NCBI GenBank assembly: GCA_015039465.1
Contig: MU130066.1
Location: 17,255 to 56,545 of the forward strand
DNA length: 39,291 bases
DNA from: Phlegmacium glaucopus
Taxonomy: Eukaryota; Basidiomycota; Agaricomycetes; Agaricales; Cortinariaceae
Direction of reading: 5' to 3'
Position 1 is the first letter of the stretch. Each line of letters begins with the position of its first letter. Position numbers and translations under genes: made by a program. Positions 1 to 10,262 of this stretch are shown here, piece after piece. The notes below the pieces were generated by a model. That model saw only the letters and a list, made by a program, of their open reading frames with translations, was not told where the DNA came from and searched no databases.

Positions 1-3000
1 CGAAAATGCAATCTTTGGTATTGCAACTATCGACTTGCTCAATCCTATTCGACCGATTGAACAAGGCACCTTTAACAAAAGACAAATCAATCAACATACC
101 TTGACAAGGTTAATTCAAGATATGAAATTTCAAGGCATACGACGGCACCACTACTCCACTGCAATTCCTCTATTGGCTCGTCCTGAGCATATCCACCCCT
201 CTTCAATTTTCAAAGACATCACTAGATTACAACAAGCACCACCACTCAAACTCAGTGATAGAGGAGAAAGGGAATTGAAGACATTCTACGCAGCAGGGGG
301 GAACCACAGGACAGAGGCAGTTAAATTCCTGGCTAAGGAGGAGCAGGAGAGGATAGAGAAGCTGAAGGCATTGATTGATCTACAAGAGGAGAAAGGCTGT
401 AGGCAAAGGGAAGAAAAAAGCTGAGAGGGAGGACAAATTAGAGAGCCTTAACAAAGACTTGGAGGCATCTCAAGAAACCCTTGCCAGCCTTGGAAAGTGG
501 ACAGTGATTCTGTATAACGAAGGTAAGAAGGCAAGTCATTCAATGGACCTAATTTTTCACAATAATCTTGTCTCTAGACACTTTGAGAGCCAAGGGTAGT
601 CAACTCAGCTTACAATTAGCAAGAAACGAAATGGACGTTCGACGAGTAGAAGATGACGCCGAAAAGACTACAATGCGATATATCGAATACAGAAATGAGA
701 GGGAGGCATTGGAGAAGAAGGGACATTTGTCCAACGCTGACAGGGCGGAGCTATCAAAGGTAGCTGATAGAAAGGGCGTCTTGGACAAGACTTTGAAGCG
801 TTGTCTTCAAAGTGAAGATGTGGTGAGGTATTGGAAGGAACTGATGAGCGTTGCAGCACCTGGGCGCTTCATCAATACAAAACATTTTGCATCCAAATGG
901 ACAGACAAAACGATTCACCAACCTGGTGGTGGGGTAAGTGATTTATTGATTGTCAATTCAATTGTAATGTAACTAAGAGTTTGATTACAGCTTTTTGTCG
1001 AGATCGTCAGTGAAGCCGCTGCGTTCTTCAGACTCCTATTTACACCATGTGTACTTTGGATGGACGAGGACAAAGAGAGCAGAGCAAAGTTCAATGATAT
1101 GAGGGCAAAGAAGCACCGAAGTAAAGAGGACAAACGGTGGCTTACGGACGCTCGACAAAAAATCTGGGGGCCAAAGCTAAAACAACCCGAAAGTGTAGAG
1201 CCACATTAATCAGATGTTGATGGTTAGTATGGAGATGTTGGTGAAGTTGGACGAATTGAACGAGAAGTGGGAGAAGGATGATGGAAGGCTAATGTTTTCA
1301 GCAAAACCAAACATACAATGGGTAGTATTGGACTGCAGTTCAGGACATACTAAAGACGTATGTTTGCAATACAGACAACAAGTGAAGAAGGGCAGACGAT
1401 AGTGGACAATATTATCAAGAAGCTCCACTGGTATGTGAACGAAGGAGGGACCAAGATGGATCCCCATCTGGTGGTGCCTATATTGACTCCTAGGCTGTTG
1501 GATGCATTAGCAGCGAACATCACTGCTATAGCACCCGCTTATGAGGAGGTGAGTGACTTGATTTTATTTACTTACCGCGGTTGAACATTGTTCAACGGCG
1601 TATTGACTTTATTTCATTTCTATTGACTTCATTTTGTTTGTCTTACCGCGGTTGAACATTGTTCAACGGCGTATTGACTTTTCTTACCGCGGTTGAACAT
1701 TGTTCAACGGCGTATTGACTTTATTTCATTTCTATTGACTTCATTTTGTTTCTTACCGCGGTTGAACATTGTTCAACGGCGTATTGACTTGGTTTCATTT
1801 CTAATGACTTCATTTTGTTTCTTACCGCGGTTAAACATTGTTCAACGGTGTATTGACTTGATTTTATGTACTTACCGTGGTTGAACAATGTTCAACGGCG
1901 TTATTGACTTTATTTCATTTCTATTGACTTGATTTCATTTCTATTCACTACATGTATTATTAGCGTGTTGACTTTATTTCATTTCTATTGGCTTCATTGT
2001 GTTTTTCTTACCGCGGTTGAACAATGTTCAACGGCGTTATTGACTTTATTTCATGTCTATTGACTTGATTTCATTTCTATTCACTACATTTATTATTACT
2101 GTGCTATTTCACTTCATTTATCATTTATTGACCCCATCACTTGTACTTCAGGTTGCATTATGGATTGTTCCAGAAGCTCCATATTTTATCTCAGCAGCCA
2201 AACACAATTCAATATCACGCAGTACTTGGGGCCTGGTATGGCAGTACCTCGACTGCCACTGTCATTACAGTAAATTAGCAAGTGAACTCAGAATACATGT
2301 AAGATAATACATATATCATTATTCCATACACTTACTGCCTTCATCATTTCGTTCTAGATTACAGGAGCGGTCATGCCAGCGATTGACGCACTGTACATGA
2401 TCAAGAACTATGTCCTTACTGGCCCACCTACTACCCGTGGCCTTTCTAGCCCTCTCAACAGTCCATTGTACAACAAATACCACAACAGTCCAGAAGTAGG
2501 TACTGAAGGGGCCATATATGAAGCGATGAAACTAGCCAAATCAAGACACTCAGTGATTCATAATAAAGGATCCAGGGCCAAAAATCCATCTATGCTATTC
2601 CAACCCATAGAAACAGAAGGTGTGCCCTGGCCACTGACAGTCCCCTGGCCAGGTTCATTTCTCACTTCTCTCAACAATCTTCGAGATTTCCCGAAACATG
2701 CAATATTTGCATTGATCGAGGAAGAAGTTGTGTCTTTATACCGGGAGGATATGATAAAAGCATGTCCTCCTATCAGAGCTCTTAGGGACGTACTTGCCTG
2801 GGTCCTACGAAATCGTGATCTGCCTGGACTTGAGTTTCAATTTGCAGATGGTATAGGCTGGGCCAGACCGAATATAGGCTGGGACCGACCGTATGAACCC
2901 AAGGTTGATGAATGGTTACGAATTGAAAGGCGTATACAGAATGACAAATCGGCCACCTCTTTCTCCCATTACACCGAGGAGCTGCAGGACATAATCAAGT

Positions 3001-4631
3001 ACTGTGGAAAGAAAAAGATAATGTTAGCAGTACCTGGTCGGAGTGAAGACAATGAGAGGGTCAGGGAAGCTTTCGAAGTGTTCATCAAGGTGAGTTGACT
3101 TGACTTTCATATATTTTCTTACCGCGGTTGAACATTGTTCAACGACGTATTGACTTGATTTCATTTCTATTGACTTCTTTTTGTTTCTTACCGCGGTTGA
3201 ACAATGTTCAACGGCGTATTGACTTTATTTCATTTCTAATGACTTCTTTTGTTTCTTACTTCAACGGCGTGTTGACTTGATTTTATGTACTTACCGCCGT
3301 TGAACATTGTTCAACGGCGTATTGACTTGGTGTCATTTCTAATGACTTCTGTTTGTTTCTTACCGCGGTTGAACATTGTTCAACCACGTATTGACTTGAT
3401 TTATTGTTTTCTTACAGCATAGTGACTTTGCATGTCTATTTTATATTCTTATTGACTTCGCTTGCCTATTATTGACTTGGTGCTGCTTCCAGACCCTCAA
3501 AGAAAATGTCCCTCGACTCATTGCAATGGAGGAGCAAGTGGTATTGACTTGATTTATTGTTTTCATACAGCATATTGACTTTGCATCTCTATTTTATATT
3601 ATTGACTTCACTTGCCTATTATTGACTTGGTGCTGCTTCCAGCCCCTCTATGGCAATGTCCCTCGACTCATTGCAATGGAGGAGCAAGTGGTAGATGATG
3701 ATGATGGTGTTATGCGTGGAGTTCATCACCAGTCTGAACAAACCCCACCAGAGTCATCATCTGATGATGTAAGTGATATCTTACTTCTCACAGCCCTCAT
3801 GAAAAAAAATGTATACAAAAAATTTTAGCAGTCATCAGAGTCCAATGATGATGATGATGATGATGACAAAATTATTATTGAAAAGGCCAAACAATCTGAA
3901 GAGTCATCGGACTCAGAGTCGTCAGACTCAGAGTCACAATCTCAAGAGTCACCAAAGTCAGACTCAGAGTCAGAGTCAGACTCAGAGTCAGACTCAGAGT
4001 CAGACTCAGAGTCAGAGTCAGAGTCAGAGTCAGACTCAGACTCAGACTCAGACTCAGAGTCAGACTCAGCTGAGAGGGTAAGTCTTTGATTTTTTACCAC
4101 CATAATAAACCACTATTCAATCAATGATGTTTAGCCTCAGACAGGACAACCGTTGTCATTGTCAGCAGACTCAGATTGTGATAAGGTACAAACCCTTCTG
4201 TTAGAAGTGAGCAAATCTTTCTGACTACCTTTAACTAATATAAATAAATAACCATTATCAGATGAGTGAGGAAGAAGATATCTATATGGATGGTGTAAGT
4301 CTAGTTTCATTCATATTATTTCTATAAAATATAAATAAAGCCTGCTGACTTGGATGACATGCAGTTACCTCCAGCAGCTCAAGAAAGACTTCAACCTTTG
4401 AAACGGATCCGTTCTGACTCTCTGGCAATGACATTGCCCTCCCCACGTATGTTGTGATTTCTAACTGAACTAATATGATTTATTTATTCTATTCTAGCTC
4501 GACATCGACAACGTCAAGAGTTATTACCAATGCAAGTTGAAGATGTGACGCGTCAGGATACCAATAGGAATGGTGCACCATCATCATCAAAACGGGGTAA
4601 GAGGAAGAAACCTAGAATACCTGGTTTTTAA
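1..4631 (+). CDS. Multi-exon gene, ParB-like GNHR motif and Ser/Asp-rich tail (5' partial)
   Basis: The frame is open from the left edge, so the start lies outside the window. The first exon has a ParB/sulfiredoxin-like N-terminus ending in GGNHRTEA (299-319), the signature of ParB-type nucleotide-binding folds; whether it is a nuclease is inference. A charged, coiled-coil-prone stretch follows. Exons read as 2-398, 421-522, 578-933, 991-1194, 1214-1357, 1375-1548, 2152-2298, 2358-3089, 3643-3768, 3829-4077, 4135-4185, 4262-4294, 4365-4446 and 4498-4631 (TAA). From 1375 onward each junction is GT-AG and keeps frame. Exon 3829-4077 encodes an 83-residue Asp run then Ser-Asp/Glu repeats; the last exon ends in basic RGKRKK. 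Three junctions in the 5' half need 17-22-nt gaps or frameshifts. Two introns are filled with the 70-bp satellite. Introns point to a host-type or DNA-element gene, not a retrogene. Function unknown. Confidence 0.6.
523..577 (+). other. Intron of the ParB-like gene (55 nt)
   Basis: Donor GTAAGA and acceptor CTCTAG. Removing it joins a Gly/Asp split codon (G at 522 with AC at 578-579) and moves the reading frame exactly as the downstream open frame requires. Its length is typical of basidiomycete introns. Confidence 0.7.
934..990 (+). other. Intron of the ParB-like gene (57 nt)
   Basis: Donor GTAAGT after the GGTGGTGGG run, acceptor GATTACAG. It is phase 0 and its interior contains in-frame stops. 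The downstream exon opens with LFVEIVSEAA. Confidence 0.7.
1549..2151 (+). repeat. Satellite-swollen intron (603 nt) of the ParB-like gene
   Basis: Donor GTGAGT follows codons GAG GAG; the acceptor is ACTTCAG before GTTGCATTATGG. It is phase 0 on both sides. The interior holds seven copies of the palindrome CGCGGTTGAACA-W-TGTTCAACGGCG starting near 1576, 1647, 1688, 1757, 1826, 1876 and 2012. The linkers (TTGACTTTATTTCATTTC) are the same as in the intergenic arrays at 6440-11007. Ordinary introns of this gene are 50-75 nt, so almost the whole excess is satellite. Confidence 0.75.
3090..3492 (+). repeat. Second satellite-swollen intron of the ParB-like gene
   Basis: Donor GTGAGT follows ATC AAG (phase 0). 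The first acceptor, TGCTTCCAG, lies at 3484-3492 and a second identical one at 3634-3642. Four full palindromes and one partial copy (about 3122-3385) lie inside, with the same linkers as the first swollen intron. If the small repeated exon at 3493 is skipped, the intron runs to 3642. Confidence 0.7.
3389..3692 (+). repeat. 152-bp tandem duplication spanning intron end and exon start
   Basis: The sequence from GTATTGACTTGATTTATTG at 3389 repeats at 3541 with a few mismatches. Each copy holds about 104 nt of intron, the TGCTTCCAG acceptor and 48 nt of coding sequence. The first coding copy (3493-3540) reads TLKENVPRLIAMEEQV and the second (3643-3690) PLYGNVPRLIAMEEQV. Both are 16 codons in phase 0. 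The first copy is followed by GTATTG, a weak donor, so it could be included as a cassette exon or skipped. Confidence 0.75.
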
Positions 4632-6440
4632 AACAACAGTGCCCTCTAAAATATATTCTTTTGGTCAATAAGCCAATGGAATGAAGTCAATGTTGGTAAG
4701 AAAAACAACATGAAGTCAATCGAAATGAAATAATAATGTCAACACGCCGTTGAACAATGTTCAACCGCGGTAAGACACAAAATATGAAGTCAATAGGAAT
4801 GACTGATGATGAAATCAAAGGTTTTCTTGGCTTCTTTACTCAACCGCCGTTGACAATCAGTCAACGGCGGCGGCTCACCAAAATTAGACACCAGTAAGGA
4901 AAATAATTCAGCAGATTCATTGATTGATTGCCCACTGTTGATGATGAAATCTTTGTGTTTTCAATGGCTTTCTTGATTCTTACTGTGAAAGCCATTGAAA
5001 ACCCTAAGATTTCTTCAATGATTCATTCACATCTATGGGAGGTGGTTGATTCCTCTGGTTGACCGCCGTTGACTGATTGCCAACGGCGGTCAACAAAAGC
5101 AGAAGCAATTAAATGGCTGCTCAAATTGGAACACTGTAGCCAATCAGTCAATGACAGTCAACAAAAAAATAAAGTCACAGAGGTTTTCTTGACTTCTTTC
5201 CTTGACCGCGGTTGACAATCAGTCAACCGCGGTCAAATGAATCATATTATTACTGAAAAAATCTTAGTGTTTCAATAGCTTTCCTGATTTTGCCATTGAA
5301 GACGACCAGACAACCAGACGACATTGACAAATTTATTGTCTATGGCTGTAAGGATCAAGAAAGCCATTGACACCCTGAGATTTCTTCAATGATTCATTGA
5401 CCGCCGTTGAAGATTGTTCAACGGCGGCAAGGAATAAACAGCTGCTCCAAGTCAAATATATCCATCCCTTTCCTTAACCGCCGTTGGCTGATTGTCAACG
5501 GCGGTCAACAAAAATATCAACCACCCACCATATAATCAGTCCAAATTCAAGTCACAAAGGTTTTCTTCACTGCTGTTGACTAAAAGGATGTTATGCTGTT
5601 GACCAATGTTCAACGGCGGCAAGAAATAAATACTATTCAATCAAGTCAACAAACCATTGACCAATGTTCAATGACTGTATTACAATGAAACCAAGTCAGG
5701 CCGCTGTTGAACATTGTTCAACAGCGGTAAGAAGTAAAAATCCATAATAGAATGATGTTCAATGGTTGTAAGAAAATGAAGTCCAGTCAGGACGCCGTTG
5801 AACAATGTTCAACGGCGGTAAGCATCAATCACAAAAACCATTGTAACCCTAAGATTTCTCCAACGGCGGTCAATGCATTCTTTTTTTTTGTTGATGATTC
5901 TCTTCAATGGCTGCTCACCAAGTCCAACACCATCATTTCAATTGATTGACCGCCGTTGAAGATTGTTCAATGGCGGTCAACAAAAAAAATCAACTCACAC
6001 AGGTTTTCTTGACTTCTTTACTCAACCGCCGTTGACAAAAAACACATCAATAATGGCAGTTCAGCAGATATGGTTTTGCTTTCCTTGACTGCCGTTGACT
6101 GATTGTCAACGGCAGTCAACAAAAAATATCAACCACCTGCTGTAGACAATTAGTGGTCAATGCATTCTTTTACCGCCGTTGAACAATGTTCAACGGCGGT
6201 AAGAAATAAAATCAAGTTGATTGACATAGAATGAGGTTCAATGGTTGAAACCAAGTCAGTTCGACGGTAGTAAGAAGATTCTTTGGAAATATGTGAATAA
6301 TGAATGAACAGTGTTATGACTATATGGTGGTAAGAACATGTACGCCGTTGAACATTGTTCAACGGCGGTAAGTAAATCATTAGCCATTGAATGAACCCAA
6401 GGATGCCATTGAACATTGTTCAACCACATATTCACTTGAT
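4632..6440. repeat. Palindrome-rich region, mixed cores and orientations
   Basis: There is no gene here. A palindrome of about 27-35 bp occurs every 50-110 bp. Core A is GTTGAACA-W-TGTTCAAC, usually flanked by CTTACCGCCG or CGGCGGTAAG. Core B is GTTGACTGATTGTCAAC or its reverse complement, usually flanked by TTGACCGCCG or CGGCGGTCAA. A third core is GTTGAAGATTGTTCAAC. Examples are near 4746, 4849, 5062, 5203, 5399, 5478, 5699, 5790, 5946, 6088, 6171 and 6341. Linkers contain decayed copies such as CATTGACCAATGTTCAATG. Orientation near 4700 is opposite to the arrays inside the introns. Confidence 0.8.
5186..6440 (+). repeat. Segmental duplication, copy 1 (partner 7836-9085)
   Basis: About 1.25 kb from TTTTCTTGACTTCTTTCC through the CCATTGAACATTGTTCAACCAC block repeats about 2.65 kb downstream with few changes (offset 2650 at the start, 2647 at the end). 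It includes at least eight palindromes. Small differences include GACAACCAG against GACGACCAG and the loss of CATC near 5460. Confidence 0.85.
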
Positions 6441-6444
6441 TTCA

Positions 6445-6642
6445 TTGACTTACCGCGGTTGAACATTGTTCAACGGCGAGTTGACTTTATTTCATTTCTA
6501 TTGACTTGATTTGATTTACTTACCGCGGTTGAACATTGTTCAACGGCGTGTTGACTTTATTTCATTTTTATTGACTTGAATTTATTTACTTACCGCGGTT
6601 GAACATTGTTCAACGGCGAGTTGACTTTATTTCATTTTTATT
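6445..6642 (+). repeat. 70-bp palindromic satellite, 3 units
   Basis: CGCGGTTGAA starts at about 6453, 6523 and 6593, an exact 70-bp spacing. The unit is a palindrome (CTTACCGCGGTTGAACA-T-TGTTCAACGGCG) followed by the linker AGTTGACTTTATTTCATT and so on. Confidence 0.85.
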
Positions 6643-6644
6643 GA

Positions 6645-7448
6645 ATGATACTATTATAGAGAATATGTTCCCTTAAATTTCCTGGCCTCATTTCGCTTTT
6701 TCTGCCATTACACAGTGTTTTCTTGTATATACTTTGTTTAATTGATTTCTTTTGCTTGCTTTGAATTTTCACGCGGTTGGCCATTGTCCAACGGCGTCCT
6801 GACATGATACTATTATATAGAATATGTTTTCTTGATTTTCCTGGCCTCATTTCGCTTTTTCTGCCATTACACAATGTTTTCTTGTATATACTTTGTTTAA
6901 TTGATTTCTTTTGTTTGCTTTGATTTTTCACGCGGTTGGCCAATGTCCAACGGCGTCCTGACATGATACTATTATAGAGAATATGTTTCCTTAATTTTCC
7001 TGGCTTCATTTCGCTTTTTCCGCCAATACACAGTGTTTTCTTGTATATACTTTGTTTAATTTATTTCTTTTGCTTGCTTTAATTTTTCACGCGGTTGGAC
7101 AACTGTCCAACGGCGTCCTGACATGATACTATCATAGAGAATATGTTTTCTTAATTTTCCTGGCTTCATTTCGCTTTTTCCGCCAATACACAGTGTTTTC
7201 TTGTATATACTTTATTTAATTTATTTCTTTGCCTTAATTTGATTTTTGACGCCGTTGGACAATGGTCAACGGCGTCCTGACATGCTACTATCATAGAGAA
7301 TATGTTTTCTTAACTTTCCTGGCTTCATTTCGCTTTTTCTGCAATTACACAGTGTTCTATGTGTTATTCTTGTATAGACTTTGTTAAATTTATTTCTTTG
7401 CCTTAATTTCATTTTTGACGCTGTTGGACAATCTTCTATGGCATCCTA
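6645..7448 (+). repeat. 159-bp tandem repeat, about 5 copies
   Basis: Units begin with ATGATACTATTATAGAG or a close variant at 6645, 6804, 6963, 7123 and 7282. Each holds CTGGCCTCATTTCGCTTTTTC and an acrocentric palindrome of the form GCGGTTGGCC-W-TGTCCAACGGCG or GTTGGACAACTGTCCAAC. A partial sixth copy lies at about 10275-10435. Long reverse-strand open frames here merely reflect the period (53 codons). Confidence 0.8.
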
Positions 7449-7835
7449 ACATGCTATTCACTTGATTTCATTTACTTACCGTGGTTGAAGAATGTTCAAC
7501 GGCTATTGACTTGCTTTCATTTCTATTGACTTGAATTCATTTACTTACCGCGGTTGAACATTGTTCAGCCGCGAGTTGACTTTATTTCATTTCTATTGAC
7601 TTTAATTTATTTACTTACCGCGGTTGAACATTGTTCAACGGCGTGTTGACTTTATTTCATTTCTATTGACTTGATTTATTTATTTACTTACCGCGGTTGA
7701 ACATTGTTCAACGGCGAGTTGATTTTGTTTCATTTTTATTAAAAAAAAAAAAAAAAAAAAAAAAAGTTGAACATTGTTCAACAGCATCTTGACTTTATTT
7801 CATTCATTTACTTATTGCGGTTGAACAATGTTCTT
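7449..7835 (+). repeat. 70-bp satellite units with an A-tract
   Basis: Units start near 7549, 7619 and 7692, with degenerate ones at about 7480 and 7800. A run of about 25 A at 7740-7765 interrupts the array directly before GTTGAACATTGTTCAAC. The A-tract could be slippage or the trace of a retroposed end. Confidence 0.7.
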
Positions 7836-9085
7836 TTCTTGACTTCTTTCCTTGACCGCGGTTGACAATCAGTCAACCGCGGTCAAATGAATCATATTAT
7901 TACTGAAAAAATCTTAGTGTTTCAATAGCTTTCCTGATTTTGCCATTGAAGACGACCAGACGACCAGACGACATTGACAAATTTATTGTCTATGGCTGTA
8001 AGGATCAAGAAAGCCATTGACACCCTGAGATTTCTTCAATGATTCATTGACCGCCGTTGAAGATTGTTCAACGGCGGCAAGGAATAAACAGCTGCTCCAA
8101 GTCAAATATATCCCTTTCCTTAACCGCCGTTGGCTGATTGTCAACGGCGGTCAACAAAAATATCAACCACCCGCCATATAATCAGTCCAAATTCAAGTCA
8201 CAAAGGTTTTCTTCACTGCTGTTGACTAAAAGGATGTTACGCTGTTGACCAATGTTCAACGGCGGCAAGAAATAAATACTATTCAATCAAGTCAACAAAC
8301 CATTGACCAATGTTCAATGACTGTATTACAATGAAACCAAGTCAGGCCGCTGTTGAACATTGTTCAACGGCGGTAAGAAGTAAAAATCCATAATAGAATG
8401 ATGTTCAATGGTTGTAAGAAAATGAAGTCCAGTCAGGGATGCCGTTGAACAATGTTCAACGGCGGTAAGCATCAATCACAAAAACCATTGTAACCCTAAG
8501 ATTTCTCCAACGGCGGTCAATGCATCCTTTTTTTTTGTTGATGATTCTCTTCAATGGCTGCTCACCAAGTCCAACACCATCATTTCAATTGATTGACCGC
8601 CGTTGACGATTGTTCAACGGCGGTCAACAAAAAAAATCAACTCACACAGGTTTTCTTGACTTCTTTACTCAACCGCCATTGACAAAAAAAACATCAATAA
8701 TGGCAGTTCAGCAGATATGGTTTTGCTTTCCTTGACCGCCGTTGACTGATTGTCAACGGCGGTCAACAAAAAATATCAACCACCTGCTGTAGACAATTAG
8801 TGGTCAATGCATTCTTTTACCGCCGTTGAACATTGTTCAACGGCGGTAAGAAATAAAATCAAGTTGATTGACATAGAATGAGGTTCAATGGTTGAAACCA
8901 AGTCAGTTCGACGGTAGTAAGAAGATTCTTTGGAAATATGTGAATAATGAATGAACAGTGTTATGACTATATGGTGGTAAGAACATGTACGCCGTTGAAC
9001 ATTGTTCAACGGCGGTAAGTAAATCATTAGCCATTGAATGAACCCAAGGATGCCATTGAACATTGTTCAACCACATATTCACTTC
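7836..9085 (+). repeat. Segmental duplication, copy 2 (partner 5186-6440)
   Basis: Near-identical to 5186-6440, including the linker sequences between palindromes. It is bounded on both sides by 70-bp satellite, so unequal exchange between arrays is a simple explanation. Confidence 0.85.
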
Positions 9086-9090
9086 ATTTC

Positions 9091-9760
9091 ATTGACTTAC
9101 CGCAGTTGAACATTGTTCAACCGTGAGTTGACTTTATTTCATTTCTATTGACTTGAATTTACTTACTTACCGCGGTTGAACATTGTTCAACCACGAGTTG
9201 ACTTTATTTCATTTTGAATGACTTGAATTTACTTACTTACCGCGGTTGAACATTGTTCAACGGCGAGTTGGCTTTATTTCATTTTTATTGACTTGATTTT
9301 ATTTACTTACCGCGGTTGAACATTGTTCAACGGCGAGTTGACTTTATTTCATTTCTATTGACTTGATTTGATTTACTTACCGCGGTTGAACAATGTTCAA
9401 CGGCGTGTTGACTATATTTCAGTTTTAATGACTTGAATTTACATACTTACCGCGGTTGAACATTGTTCAACCGCGAGTTGACTTTATTTCATTTTGATTG
9501 ACTTGAATTTATTTACTTACCGTGGTTGAACAATGTTCAACAGCATCTTGACTTTATTTCATTTCTATTGACTTGAATTCATTTACTTATCGCGGTTGAA
9601 CAATGTTCAACGGCGTGTTGACTTTAATTCATTTCTATTGATCTGATTTTATTTACTTACCGCGGTTGAACATTGTTCAACCGCGAGTTGACTTTATTTC
9701 ATTTCTATTGACTTGAATTTATTTACTTACCGCGGTTGAACAATGTTCAACCGCGGTAAG
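9091..9760 (+). repeat. Perfectly phased 70-bp palindromic satellite, 10 units
   Basis: CGC(G/A)GTTGAA starts at 9101, 9171, 9241, 9311, 9381, 9451, 9521, 9591, 9661 and 9731, with no indel in ten units although point differences are common. The last unit ends in a perfect 35-bp palindrome at about 9726-9760, with 17-nt arms CTTACCGCGGTTGAACA around one A. Other units have a right arm CGGCG, CCGCG or CCACG, so pairing beyond the 17-bp core varies. Confidence 0.9.
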
Positions 9761-9925
9761 TATTCATTAGCCATTGAATATATTGAATATATTATTATTC
9801 AATTTCTACAGTGCTCAAGCCCAATGATTTTGTATTACGTAATTAAATTTGCATCCCTGACCTTCCTATTTCGTAACCTTACCTTGGCCTAAACCAAACC
9901 CAACATACCAAAAACCCCCTAGAAT
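9755..9925 (+). repeat. Array-end sequence, copy 1
   Basis: From GGTAAGTATTCATTAGCC to ACCCCCTAGAAT. It contains CAGTGCTCAAGCCCAATG, GCATCCCTGACCTTCC and CAAACCCAACATACC, and is shared with 10999-11163 and, inverted, 15231-15370. Sequence after CCCCCTAGAAT differs between copies, so this looks like a real terminus. Confidence 0.8.
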
Positions 9926-10262
9926 GCCCAAAGGTATACTTAGTAAGCCTTGGCTGGAACTTTGGTATTTGATAACAACCGGAAACCTAAGTCACGTGAT
10001 CGAGCATTGCCCTAGGGCTTTGTGAAGTCACGTGACCGGACTCACCCGGCGAGAGTTTACACCTGTGAAAGCTTCGGTTAGTAACAACGACCTGACTACT
10101 CGGGGTGTTAAACAAGACTTACGTTCGAAATCCTACTTGTCTAAGTGGATCAGAACGGGAAGAAGACATATCATTTACTATCGTACCGGTCATCGCCCAA
10201 AGGTTGCCCAGTAAGCACTGAGATTTCTCCCCTTTTAGGTGACTTAGAGCACAAAGGTAAGC
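9926..10262. other. Non-repeat spacer
   Basis: The composition is higher in GC than the arrays, and two TCACGTGA-type sites lie near 9990 and 10025. A short open frame (10032-10214) has no recognisable domain. It may be original flanking DNA between two element copies. I see no supported gene. Confidence 0.4.

Noticed and set aside
6638..7009. Reverse open frame with 53-residue repeats
   Set aside because: The period equals the 159-bp tandem repeat. It is a by-product of repetition without coding signals.
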